59,710 bases of DNA from Campylobacter gracilis (lineage in GTDB: Bacteria > Campylobacterota > Campylobacteria > Campylobacterales > Campylobacteraceae). Position numbers and translations under genes: made by a program. The notes below the pieces were generated by a model. The model ran no database searches and was not told the origin of the DNA. It was given only the letters and a program-made list of their open reading frames with translations. This document shows positions 9,399 through 17,129 of this stretch, piece after piece (the stretch's first letter is position 1; the number at the start of each line of letters is the position of its first letter). Location of the stretch: NCBI RefSeq assembly GCF_018374135.1, contig NZ_JAHAFS010000015.1:1-59710 (forward strand), given 5' to 3'.

Positions 9399-10358
9399 AT
9401 GCAAAGAAGAAATTTCTTAAAACTAACGTCCGCGTTGGCGGCTAGCGGGCTTGCTAGCCCTCTTTTTGCAAAGGAGGCCTTCGCTATCTACGGCGCGCCC
9501 GCGATGCCTAGCCTCATCATCGGCGTTGCGTGCATGCAGGGGCAGATCGGCAAAAAATACGACGCCAGGCTTGAGCTTTGGCGCGATCCCGATCAGCTGC
9601 GCGCGGGCGTGGCAAACGGCGAGTACAAGGTTATGATGAGCCCGAGCAACGTGGGGGTGAACCTCGCAAATCAAGGGCGCAAGATTGGCATGGTAAATAT
9701 CCTCACCGAGGGGCTAAATTTCGTGATGAGCAAGGGCGAGAAGATAACGGAATTTGCTCAGCTGAAGGGCAAAAAGATCGTCATGCCTTTTAAAAACGAT
9801 ATGCTAGACATCATCGTGCGAGCCATAGCGAAAAAGCAGGGCATTAGCGGGCTAAACATCGACTACACCGCCAGCCCCGCAGAGAGCGCGCAGCTGTTTT
9901 TGGCCAAGGACTACGACATCGCGATCACGGTCGAGCCGCTAGCAAGCGCTATGGTCCTGAAGGGCAAAAAATCGGGCATCGACGTGCAGCGAGGGGCAAA
10001 TTTAAGCGATATGTGGGCGCAGGCGTTTTCAGCAAAGTCCGTCATCCCGCAAGCGGGCATCATCGCAGATACCGATTTTTACGCCGCGAAAAAGGCGGAT
10101 TTTGAAATTTTAAATGCCGATTTGACAGACGCGCTTGCGTGGATCAAAGCGAACAAACAAAGCGCCGCCGCGATCGGAACGAATTTCTTTCCTGCGCCGC
10201 CGCCTGCAATATTTATGAGCATCGATACGTCGAATTTGTGCGTCAAAAAGCCTAGCGAGATCAAGGACGAGCTTTTGAAATTTTATGAAATTCTGATGGA
10301 ATTTAACCCCAAGCTCATCGGCGGCGCGATGCCTAAGGACGAGTTTTTTCTATGTTAA
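9399..10358 (+). CDS. Tat-exported ABC transporter substrate-binding protein (NitT/TauT type)
   Basis: 319 residues. The N-terminus QRRNFLKLTSALAASG is a twin-arginine signal with cleavage near ASPLFA-KEA (about 24-26). The rest is the two-lobed NMT1/SsuA-like fold that binds small organic or inorganic anions; the sequence does not tell the ligand. Strong SD (AGAGGAGAAG) before the ATG. Its stop overlaps the permease start by 7 bp. Tat export suggests the protein folds, possibly with a ligand or cofactor, before crossing the membrane. Neighbour NnrS suggests a link to nitrogen-oxide or metal metabolism, by inference only. Confidence 0.85.
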   Translation: MQRRNFLKLTSALAASGLASPLFAKEAFAIYGAPAMPSLIIGVACMQGQIGKKYDARLELWRDPDQLRAGVANGEYKVMMSPSNVGVNLANQGRKIGMVNILTEGLNFVMSKGEKITEFAQLKGKKIVMPFKNDMLDIIVRAIAKKQGISGLNIDYTASPAESAQLFLAKDYDIAITVEPLASAMVLKGKKSGIDVQRGANLSDMWAQAFSAKSVIPQAGIIADTDFYAAKKADFEILNADLTDALAWIKANKQSAAAIGTNFFPAPPPAIFMSIDTSNLCVKKPSEIKDELLKFYEILMEFNPKLIGGAMPKDEFFLC

Positions 10359-11149
10359 AAATCGATAAAATTCGCAAAGCCCAAAACCCCGCGTTTTACG
10401 TCATAGACTATCTGTGGGGCGGCTTTGCGAGCTTGGGCGCGGTATGCTTTTTTATAGCCGTCTGGCAGGTGGCGAGCGAGGCTTACGGGCCGCTCATTCT
10501 TCCCCAGCCCGCGGCTGTTTTTTCTAAAGCGTGCGAAATTTTAAAAAATTTCGCCGCAAACGATCTAGCTCTGTCGCTTAAGCGCGCGCTTGCAGGCACC
10601 TTCCTCGCGCTTTTTGCGGGGATTTGCAGCGGGCTTGCGGCTGGGTATTTTAAAAGCCTGCGAGCCTTTTTAAACCCGCTAATTACCGTGCTTCTTTCGA
10701 CGCCGCCTATCGTTTGGATCGTACTTGCGATATTTTGGTTTCATTTCGGCGATACAAGCGTGCTTTTTACCGTCGTTATCGTCGTCGCGCCGATGACTTT
10801 TGCGTCCGCGGCGCAGGCGATGGCTAGCGTGAGCACCGAATACACCGAGCTTTTCGACAGCTACAAAAGCTCAATTTTAAAAAAACTGCGCTACCTCTAC
10901 GCGCCGCACCTGATCGAGCGGCTGCTTCCCGCGATTTACGTCGCGGTCAGCAACGGCGCGAAGGTGCTTGTGATGGCGGAGCTTTTGGGCGCGAACGACG
11001 GCATCGGCGCAAAGATAGCCGAAGCGCGCGTAAATATCGATACGGTCGAGGTTATGGCGTATGTGTGCCTAGTCATAGCCTTTACGGCGCTTTTCGATTA
11101 TCTCGTGACCAAGCCGCTTGAAATTTTACTGATGCCGTGGAGCAGATGA
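10352..11149 (+). CDS. ABC transporter permease (NitT/TauT type)
   Basis: 265 residues with about six membrane segments, BPD_transp_1 family. The cytoplasmic coupling-loop region is seen in YLYAPHLIERLLPAIYVAVSNG (two parts, about 186-207). It partners the binding protein before it and the ATPase after it, with which it overlaps by a few bases (ATGATG at 11146). Confidence 0.88.
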   Translation: MLKIDKIRKAQNPAFYVIDYLWGGFASLGAVCFFIAVWQVASEAYGPLILPQPAAVFSKACEILKNFAANDLALSLKRALAGTFLALFAGICSGLAAGYFKSLRAFLNPLITVLLSTPPIVWIVLAIFWFHFGDTSVLFTVVIVVAPMTFASAAQAMASVSTEYTELFDSYKSSILKKLRYLYAPHLIERLLPAIYVAVSNGAKVLVMAELLGANDGIGAKIAEARVNIDTVEVMAYVCLVIAFTALFDYLVTKPLEILLMPWSR

Positions 11150-11838
11150 TGCTAAAAATTTCAAATCTGCGCTATGAAATTCTGCGCGACGTTATAATTT
11201 CCGATTTTTCGCTGCAGCTGCGCGAGGGCGCAGTAAAGACGCTTTTTGGCCCCAGCGGCTGCGGCAAGACCTCGCTTTTGCGGCTGGTCTGCGGGCTGGA
11301 GGATAAAAAAAGCGGGCAGATCGAAAACGGCTTTAAAAAAATCAGCTTTTTGTTTCAAGAAAACCGCCTGCTGCCGAACCTCACGGCGCTTAAAAATATC
11401 GAAATTTTTAGCCCCGCGGGCGTGAACGAAATTTACGCCCTTGCCGCGAAGATCGGGCTAAGCCCGAGCGATCTGAATAAATTCCCGCGCGAGCTAAGCG
11501 GCGGCATGCAAAAGCGTACGGCGTTTTTGCGCACGATCCTTAGCGGCTGTGATCTGGCGCTGCTTGATGAGCCGTTTGTAGGTCTAGATCGCGATCTGCG
11601 CGGCGTGCTGATCGAAATTTTAGTTTCAAAGATCGAGCGCGAGGGGCTTGCCTGCCTTTTGGTGACCCACGACCGCTTCGAAGCCACACGTCTAAGCCAC
11701 GAGATCATAGAGCTTGAGCCCAAAGGGATGGGGCTTAGGCGCGTCGTGAGCCTGGACGAGCCGCTAAGCGCGCGCGACGAGCGGTACGAAGAGCGCGTGG
11801 TAAGCGAACAGTTTGGGGGAGTGAGCTATTATGAGTAG
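11146..11838 (+). CDS. ABC transporter ATP-binding protein (NitT/TauT type)
   Basis: About 230 residues. Walker A GPSGCGKTS (about 36-44), Q-loop LFQENRLLPN, signature LSGGMQKR (about 121-128), Walker B LALLDEPF and H-loop VTHDR are all present, so it should be active. The ATG at 11146 overlaps the permease stop (ATGATG); an in-frame ATG at 11137 is also possible. It ends 8 bp inside the nnrS start, so the four genes are translationally coupled. Confidence 0.9.
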   Translation: MMLKISNLRYEILRDVIISDFSLQLREGAVKTLFGPSGCGKTSLLRLVCGLEDKKSGQIENGFKKISFLFQENRLLPNLTALKNIEIFSPAGVNEIYALAAKIGLSPSDLNKFPRELSGGMQKRTAFLRTILSGCDLALLDEPFVGLDRDLRGVLIEILVSKIEREGLACLLVTHDRFEATRLSHEIIELEPKGMGLRRVVSLDEPLSARDERYEERVVSEQFGGVSYYE

Positions 11839-14617
11839 AAATTTTATCTTTAATGCGCGCAAACAGGGAGGTTCCGCACGAAATTTAAACTTACGTTGTG
11901 GCCCAGACGCGAGCAAGCGAAGATTTGGTGCGTATCGCGATCCATGCGTGTGCAATCACGGGCGTTTGCCGAGCGCTAGATGCGACGATCTAGGCATACG
12001 CAGACACGGGCTCTTACAAAGTACTATATGTCGCGATTTCGGCGCGGGCGGACACAGGTTCTTGCAGGACACCGGGCGCCGTGGTTTTGCCGTACCGAAA
12101 TACGAACTGCGCAGCCATGCGAACTACGATTATAGTGCGAGCGTGCTCTTGAATGGCGCAGTGTGCTGCGGTTTTGTAGCACAAAATTCGACGAAATTTA
12201 GCAGCGATACATACTGCGGCTCTAGCGCGAGTGCCATCTTGCGACGCAGCTCTAGCACGAACGGCCGTTTGCAATCTAGTATGAGCGGACGCTCGCAGCG
12301 CAACTTCAATGCAGGCGTTTGCTTACGGCGCGTTGGCACGAAGCAGGGCGTCCATTTGTACTGCAAATTTGGCGCGAACCGAGACGCCTTTCCGCGTTGC
12401 GGTTTTGATGCATGCAGATTGAGCGCCTACCGCTCGCTGTTTTGCGATGCAAGTGGGCTAGGTAGCGAGCGAAATCCCGCTCTAGGCACGTTTTGTGCGG
12501 TGCGGAATTTTTTAAATTTACACGACGCGCGCGATTTTAAGAATTTTGATCCCGTAAATTTGAAGAAATTTAACCTCGCCGCCTCGCAATTTGTAAATTT
12601 AAAAAAGCAAATCCGCGCCGATAAAGATTCCGATAAGAGCGCCGAGCCGCGCAATTTGACTGGTTTTGGGCGCGAGACCCGGGTGCTGCGTAGACTAGGC
12701 TCTGAAAGTAAAATTCTCGCGACGCACGGATTTCTCTCTGAGGGCGCGGTCGGTGCGCCGTGCGGACCCGACCTCGGATACAGAAATTGCGAATTTGCGC
12801 AAAATTTCAAACGTTTCGCCCCTGATTTCGCAGAAAATTTTAAAGATTTTACTTGGAGCTTGGAAGCCGAGCCCGCGCAAAATTGTAAAAATTCCGCTCG
12901 CGGCAGGGAAGCCGGGTCTATGCAAGGCTTCGGGAATTCGGACCGAAATTTTGAGCCAAGTTTCTCGCAGAGCGTCAAAAATTACGACCGAAATCTTGAG
13001 CCGAAATTCCCGCAGAGTACTAAGAATTTCAAGCAAAATTTCGAGCTAGATCTCTTACAGAGAGTTGGGGACTCCGAGCAGAATCTTTCGCAGAGTGTCA
13101 AAAAATCCGATCGAAATTTGGAGGCGGAGCCTGCGCGAGGATTTAAAAATCAAAATTCCGCTCAGGACTTCTCGCGGGATGGTAAAAATTCCGAACGGAA
13201 TTTATTGCTAAGCTTCTTGCAAAGCGTTAAAAGCTCCGATCAAAGTCAAAATTTCAAATCCGCCCGCGCGCAAAGCTTCAAATATCGAAATTTCGCGCAG
13301 GATTTCTTGCAAAGCGGCGGAAGCGCCGAGCCGAGTTCTGTTCAAAACTTCTCGCAAAGCATTAAAAATTCCGATCGGAATTTTAAGACCAATTCCACGC
13401 AAAATGGAACCGAGCCTGTTTCGCCGCAGGAGCTCAAAAATTCCGAGCCGTGCCCGGCGCAGCGGCAAGAGCTAGGCTTTTACGCGCCTAAATTTAAAGA
13501 CGAGCGCGCGAGGAATTTTTTCTCCCATCCGATGCGCGCCTTCGTTCTTTGCGCCTGCTTTTTTGCGGCGCTGGGCGCGCTTAGCTTCCTAGCGCCGGAT
13601 GCGCTGGCGATCGATTATGTCGGCGCTCATAAGTTTTACTTTCTATTTTTGGCGCCTTCGTGCATCTACGCGGCGTTTTTGCTTACCGCGCTGCCCGATT
13701 GGACGAACTTCGAGGGTTCGCTAAAGCCCGTTTCGCTCGCCTTTGCCGCCTGCCTGATCGCGGCTTTTATCGCGAGCTTTTTAAATTTACGGCTTGCAGC
13801 GGCGATTGTCGCGCTGTTTTGGGCGATATTTTTCATCTTTGCGGCATGGCTTTTGTGGCTGGATAAAAACTCGAATAATTTGAGCATCCTGGCGGTCTTA
13901 GCGGCGTTTTGCGCCTGCTCTGCGGCCTACGGCGCGAGCGCGGATGAGAAGTTTTTGCTTAGCTTCGTGCATATCAACGTCGCGGCAATCGCCGTCGTAA
14001 GCTACCGCATAAGCGTAGTTATCGGCAACGAAGCGCTAAGAGAGGGCGGGCTGAAGGACGCCGTTTTTATTCCAAATTTTATCTACAAAAATTTAGCCGC
14101 TTTCCTCGCCTTCGCTTTGGCGCTCGCGACGCCCTTTTTAAGCGAGGCGACGTGCGGGTTTATCGCGCTTGGCATCGGGCTTTTGTTTTTGGCGAAACTT
14201 CGCGAGCTGCACTACGTAGAAATTCTAAGCCGCCACTATATGGCGTTTTACTACGCGTTGCAGGCTGCGTGCGCGGCGGGCTATGCGTGGTTGGGCTGGG
14301 AGCTGATACGCGGGGGATACGCTGCCGCGCCGCTGCACGTCATCGCGATCTGCTATATGTATGGAGCGATACTATTCGTAGGAATGATCGCCGGCCAGCG
14401 CCACAGCGGAATTTCGCCGCTAAACTTCCCGCGCCTAAGCCGCGCGGCGCTCGTTTTAGCTCTACTCGCGGGGGTTTTAAGAGCCGTTTTTGCGGGCGAG
14501 AGCTTTATTTTATACGTGATGATCCCCTCGGCGCTTTTCATCGCCGCGGTCGCGCTATATCTGATAAATTTCGTCCCGATCTTTCTGAAAAATCCTTTCA
14601 GCGCGGATCCGGATTGA
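11831..14617 (+). CDS. nnrS: NnrS-family membrane protein with a 555-residue repeat-rich N-terminal extension
   Basis: 928 residues. Residues about 561-928 are an NnrS domain (RNFFSHPMRAF start, about 12 hydrophobic segments), a haem- and copper-containing inner-membrane family linked to relief of nitric-oxide stress; family members are usually about 370-400 residues. The first five residues, MSRNF, match the point where the domain resumes (RNFFSHPM), so about 1.67 kb (roughly 11846-13511) looks inserted in frame. The insert has a Cys/Arg-rich half (about 10-240) and an Asn/Phe/Ser/Gln-rich half with a degenerate 15-residue repeat (about 370-525, pattern F-SQS-KNSDRNLEP). No hydrophobic segments are in it. 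The SD GGGGGAGTG supports ATG 11831. An internal ATG at 13532 (Met568) has a poorly placed SD. Could be a genuine fusion, or a gene disrupted at protein level. Confidence 0.8.
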   Translation: MSRNFIFNARKQGGSARNLNLRCGPDASKRRFGAYRDPCVCNHGRLPSARCDDLGIRRHGLLQSTICRDFGAGGHRFLQDTGRRGFAVPKYELRSHANYDYSASVLLNGAVCCGFVAQNSTKFSSDTYCGSSASAILRRSSSTNGRLQSSMSGRSQRNFNAGVCLRRVGTKQGVHLYCKFGANRDAFPRCGFDACRLSAYRSLFCDASGLGSERNPALGTFCAVRNFLNLHDARDFKNFDPVNLKKFNLAASQFVNLKKQIRADKDSDKSAEPRNLTGFGRETRVLRRLGSESKILATHGFLSEGAVGAPCGPDLGYRNCEFAQNFKRFAPDFAENFKDFTWSLEAEPAQNCKNSARGREAGSMQGFGNSDRNFEPSFSQSVKNYDRNLEPKFPQSTKNFKQNFELDLLQRVGDSEQNLSQSVKKSDRNLEAEPARGFKNQNSAQDFSRDGKNSERNLLLSFLQSVKSSDQSQNFKSARAQSFKYRNFAQDFLQSGGSAEPSSVQNFSQSIKNSDRNFKTNSTQNGTEPVSPQELKNSEPCPAQRQELGFYAPKFKDERARNFFSHPMRAFVLCACFFAALGALSFLAPDALAIDYVGAHKFYFLFLAPSCIYAAFLLTALPDWTNFEGSLKPVSLAFAACLIAAFIASFLNLRLAAAIVALFWAIFFIFAAWLLWLDKNSNNLSILAVLAAFCACSAAYGASADEKFLLSFVHINVAAIAVVSYRISVVIGNEALREGGLKDAVFIPNFIYKNLAAFLAFALALATPFLSEATCGFIALGIGLLFLAKLRELHYVEILSRHYMAFYYALQAACAAGYAWLGWELIRGGYAAAPLHVIAICYMYGAILFVGMIAGQRHSGISPLNFPRLSRAALVLALLAGVLRAVFAGESFILYVMIPSALFIAAVALYLINFVPIFLKNPFSADPD
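12940..13405 (+). repeat. Degenerate 45-bp in-frame tandem repeat in nnrS
   Basis: Successive units encode variants of SQSVKNYDRNLEPKF, PQSTKNFKQNFELDL, SQSVKKSDRNLEAEP and so on. Copies differ at many positions and a few are shortened, so this is an old or fast-diverging array. Confidence 0.7.
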
Positions 14618-14649
14618 TGCTCATCAAAGCGAGCTTGCTAAATTTTAGC

Positions 14650-14655
14650 TACAAT
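14650..14655 (+). promoter_or_regulatory. -10 box for the cupin gene
   Basis: TACAAT, 29 nt before the ATG at 14684. Confidence 0.5.
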
Positions 14656-14683
14656 CGATCAAATTTCATTTCAAGGAGAGCTT

Positions 14684-15013
14684 ATGCAACACATCAAAAA
14701 TATCGACGCCGCTAAGGCCGTAGAGCTTGCTTCGCTAGTCGAAGTATCCCCTCATAAGGTGATTTCGCGCACTCTCGCGCAAAATCCTGCGCTGAATATG
14801 ACGCTTTTTGCCTTCGACGGCGGCGAGGAGATCAGCTCGCACAAATCCGACGGCGACGCGTTCGTTTATGTGCTTGAGGGGGAGGGCGATTTCACGATCG
14901 ACGGGCAGAAGCACCGCGTAAAAGCGGGGCAAAGCATCGTAATGCCTGCGGGCTTGCCGCACGCGATCTTCGCGCCGGTGCCGTTTAAGTGGTTTTTAGT
15001 GGTGGTTTTTTAG
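14684..15013 (+). CDS. small cupin-domain protein
   Basis: 109 residues, a single cupin barrel. The metal-binding motifs are partial: GGEEISSHKSDGDAFVYVLEGE (motif 1, one His, about 45-66) and PAGLPHAI (motif 2 His, about 92-99). SD AAGGAGAG precedes the ATG. Cytoplasmic; substrate unknown. Small cupins of this kind are common next to stress genes but nothing here fixes a role. Confidence 0.85.
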   Translation: MQHIKNIDAAKAVELASLVEVSPHKVISRTLAQNPALNMTLFAFDGGEEISSHKSDGDAFVYVLEGEGDFTIDGQKHRVKAGQSIVMPAGLPHAIFAPVPFKWFLVVVF

Positions 15014-15026
15014 CCTCTAAGTTTAA

Positions 15027-15058
15027 GGGCGGGTCAAATTTTAAAATTTAGCCCGCCC
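15027..15058 (+). terminator. Hairpin terminator after the cupin gene
   Basis: GGGCGGG pairs with CCCGCCC, and the space between them is itself the palindrome AAATTTTAAAATTT. No long T run follows. Confidence 0.55.
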
Positions 15059-15300
15059 GCCGCTTCATAAAATTTTATCCGAAATTCCATTTGCAGGGCC
15101 CTTCTGTCTGTTTCAGACCGCCCCCGCTCGCCCTCGCAAAATTTTAAAATTTCAAAAACGTTTAAATTTTACTTTTACCGCGCCCAAAAATTTCGTCTGT
15201 TTTGCAAACCGTGCGGGAGCTGAAAATAACGCATCGCGTTTGCGCGCCGTGCCGAGCCCCGAAATCGCACGCTTGAGCTCGCATCGCAAGTCAAATCCAT

Positions 15301-15480
15301 AGCTCGCGCGTTAAATTTCAAAGTCGCGCCGAGCATGCAAATGCGCGCCAAGCTAGTCGAGCAGATAGGCGCTGTAATAGGGCAATGCGCCGGGCGTGCA
15401 ATACATATCGGGCGATTAGAGCAGATGGACGCTGTAGTAGGGCAAACCCGCCGAGTGCGCAATGTGCGCCGAACTCGTAG
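15301..15480. repeat. 60-bp degenerate tandem repeat
   Basis: Two full units at 15361-15420 and 15421-15480 line up base for base at a 60-bp step (both open GCAGAT and share CGCTGTA-TAGGGCAA). The second half of 15301-15360 matches as a third partial unit. Confidence 0.75.
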
Positions 15481-15548
15481 ATCGAGAGTTAAATTTACAG
15501 GCCGTGTCCGGCGCGAAATGTACGCCAAGCCGGCCTAAATTTTAAAAT

Positions 15549-17129
15549 TTAGCTTTCGCTCGGGGTTAGCTCCTTGATGATGAGCTCTGGCGTGATCGTG
15601 CCGCGGAAGTTGTTTTTGCTAATCGTAAAGATCGCGTCCACTCGCTCGCCGGCGTGCGGCAAAAAGTCGTAGTTAAAAAACAGCGCCTCGACGCTGCCGC
15701 CGTTTTTATCAAGCGCCATTTTGATATGCTTGCCCTCCTTGCCGATCTCCCTGATATTGCGGGCGCGCGCGCCTTTGATACAAAAGAGCGGGCGCGGATT
15801 TTTCTGCCCGTACGGCTCGTAAAATTCTAAAATTTCAAGCAGCTCAAAGTCTATCTGCGACGCGTCCAGCTCGCCCAGTAGATCGTCTTGCGCGCTAAAA
15901 TCGCTCAGGTCTTTGGGCGTAATGCGCTCATTTACGCGCCGCTTAAACTCCTGAAGTAGCGCAGGATCGATCCCCACGCCCGCAGCGCCTTTATGTCCGC
16001 CGAAGGTCGTTAAAATTTCGCTTTGCGAGGAGATCAGCTCTAAAATGTCAAATTTACCGATACTGCGTGCGCTTCCTTTAGCGCGCGAGTCGCTCACGCT
16101 AAAGACGATCGCGGGCTTTTTGTAGGTCTTGCTTAGGCGGCTTGCGACGATGCCGATGATCCCTTCGTGCCACTGCGGACCCCACACGACGATGACGTTG
16201 TCGCTCGGATCGACGCTTTTTACGATCTCGTCGTAGAGGTTTTTCTCCTCCTCTTTGCGCGAGTTGTTGATCGAATTTATCGTCTCTAGGTAGTGGTTTG
16301 CCTCTCTGATATTTTTGGCGCATAAAAAGTTATACGACATCGTCGCATCGTCCATCCGCCCCGTGCAGTTAATTAGCGGCGCGATCGTGTAGCTGATATC
16401 GTCAAATTCGAAGTGTTTTTTGAAATAATGCTCCTTGATCGCCTTGAAGCAGGCGCGGTTCGAACTATTTAGCCGCTTGATGCCGAAGCGCAAAAGCGCG
16501 CGGTTCATATCGCGCAGCTCCATCATATCGGCGATTATGGCGATGATGAGGATATCCATCGAGCTTGCCATATCGTAGTTCACGCCGAGGGTTTCTTTTA
16601 GCGCGCCTACGAGATACCACGCCACCTGCGCGCCGCAAATTTCGATATTTGGGAAGGTGCAATCGGGCTGCTTCGGATTGATTATCGCATAAGCTCTGGG
16701 CAGCACGGGCGGAGGCATGTGATGATCGGTGATGATGAGATCGATCCCCTTTTGCGCGCAAATTTCGGCGGCTTCCGTCGCGGAGGTGCCGTTATCTACG
16801 GTGATGATGAGATCCACATCCTCAAGCTCGCCTATGATCTCGCTGTTTAGCCCGTATCCGTCGGTGAAGCGGTTCGGGATCTTGATAACGTAATCCGCGC
16901 CTATTTGATTGAAAAAATCGCTCATTATGACGGTGCTTACGATACCGTCGACGTCGTAATCGCCGACTACGGCTATGCGCTGGTTTTCTTCGATGGCAGT
17001 TTTTATGCGCAAAGCCGCCTTATAGGTATCCTTCAGCTCGCAAGGTAAGGGAATTTCAGAAATTTTATTGTGTCGATCGCCCGCAAATCTCGATTTTAAA
17101 ATTTCCCTTATCTCATTTTTACCTAGCAT
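15549..17129 (-). CDS. recJ: single-stranded-DNA-specific 5'-3' exonuclease RecJ
   Basis: 526 residues. DHH-family nuclease acting in recombination and mismatch repair. Motif I VVGDYDVDGIVST (about 54-66), the DHHMPP motif (about 136-141), the DHHA1 region with FGGHKGAAGVG (about 375-385), and an OB-fold tail are present. Shorter than the E. coli enzyme (577) as usual in Campylobacter. Overlaps the 3' end of pyrG by 11 bp, so translationally coupled. The stop lies in an AAATTTTAAAATTT palindrome that may help end transcription. Confidence 0.95.
   Translation of the reverse strand: MLGKNEIREILKSRFAGDRHNKISEIPLPCELKDTYKAALRIKTAIEENQRIAVVGDYDVDGIVSTVIMSDFFNQIGADYVIKIPNRFTDGYGLNSEIIGELEDVDLIITVDNGTSATEAAEICAQKGIDLIITDHHMPPPVLPRAYAIINPKQPDCTFPNIEICGAQVAWYLVGALKETLGVNYDMASSMDILIIAIIADMMELRDMNRALLRFGIKRLNSSNRACFKAIKEHYFKKHFEFDDISYTIAPLINCTGRMDDATMSYNFLCAKNIREANHYLETINSINNSRKEEEKNLYDEIVKSVDPSDNVIVVWGPQWHEGIIGIVASRLSKTYKKPAIVFSVSDSRAKGSARSIGKFDILELISSQSEILTTFGGHKGAAGVGIDPALLQEFKRRVNERITPKDLSDFSAQDDLLGELDASQIDFELLEILEFYEPYGQKNPRPLFCIKGARARNIREIGKEGKHIKMALDKNGGSVEALFFNYDFLPHAGERVDAIFTISKNNFRGTITPELIIKELTPSES

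Larger units (their letters stand above)
15014..15548. other. Spacer with hairpins and a 60-bp repeat
   Basis: 535 bp with no gene I can support. It contains a terminator-like hairpin (15027-15058), three copies of the palindrome AAATTTTAAAATTT (15036, 15139, 15537), and a 60-bp tandem repeat (15301-15480). Short open frames on both strands are translated repeats. Confidence 0.6.

Noticed and set aside
12427..12978. 183-codon open frame antisense to the nnrS insert
   Set aside because: It mirrors the repeats of the insert; no SD and no motif. The sense strand has a better start and the NnrS domain in frame.
15175..15538. Open frames on both strands over the 60-bp repeat
   Set aside because: A 60-bp period keeps frames open by itself; the products are Arg-rich repeats without start signals.
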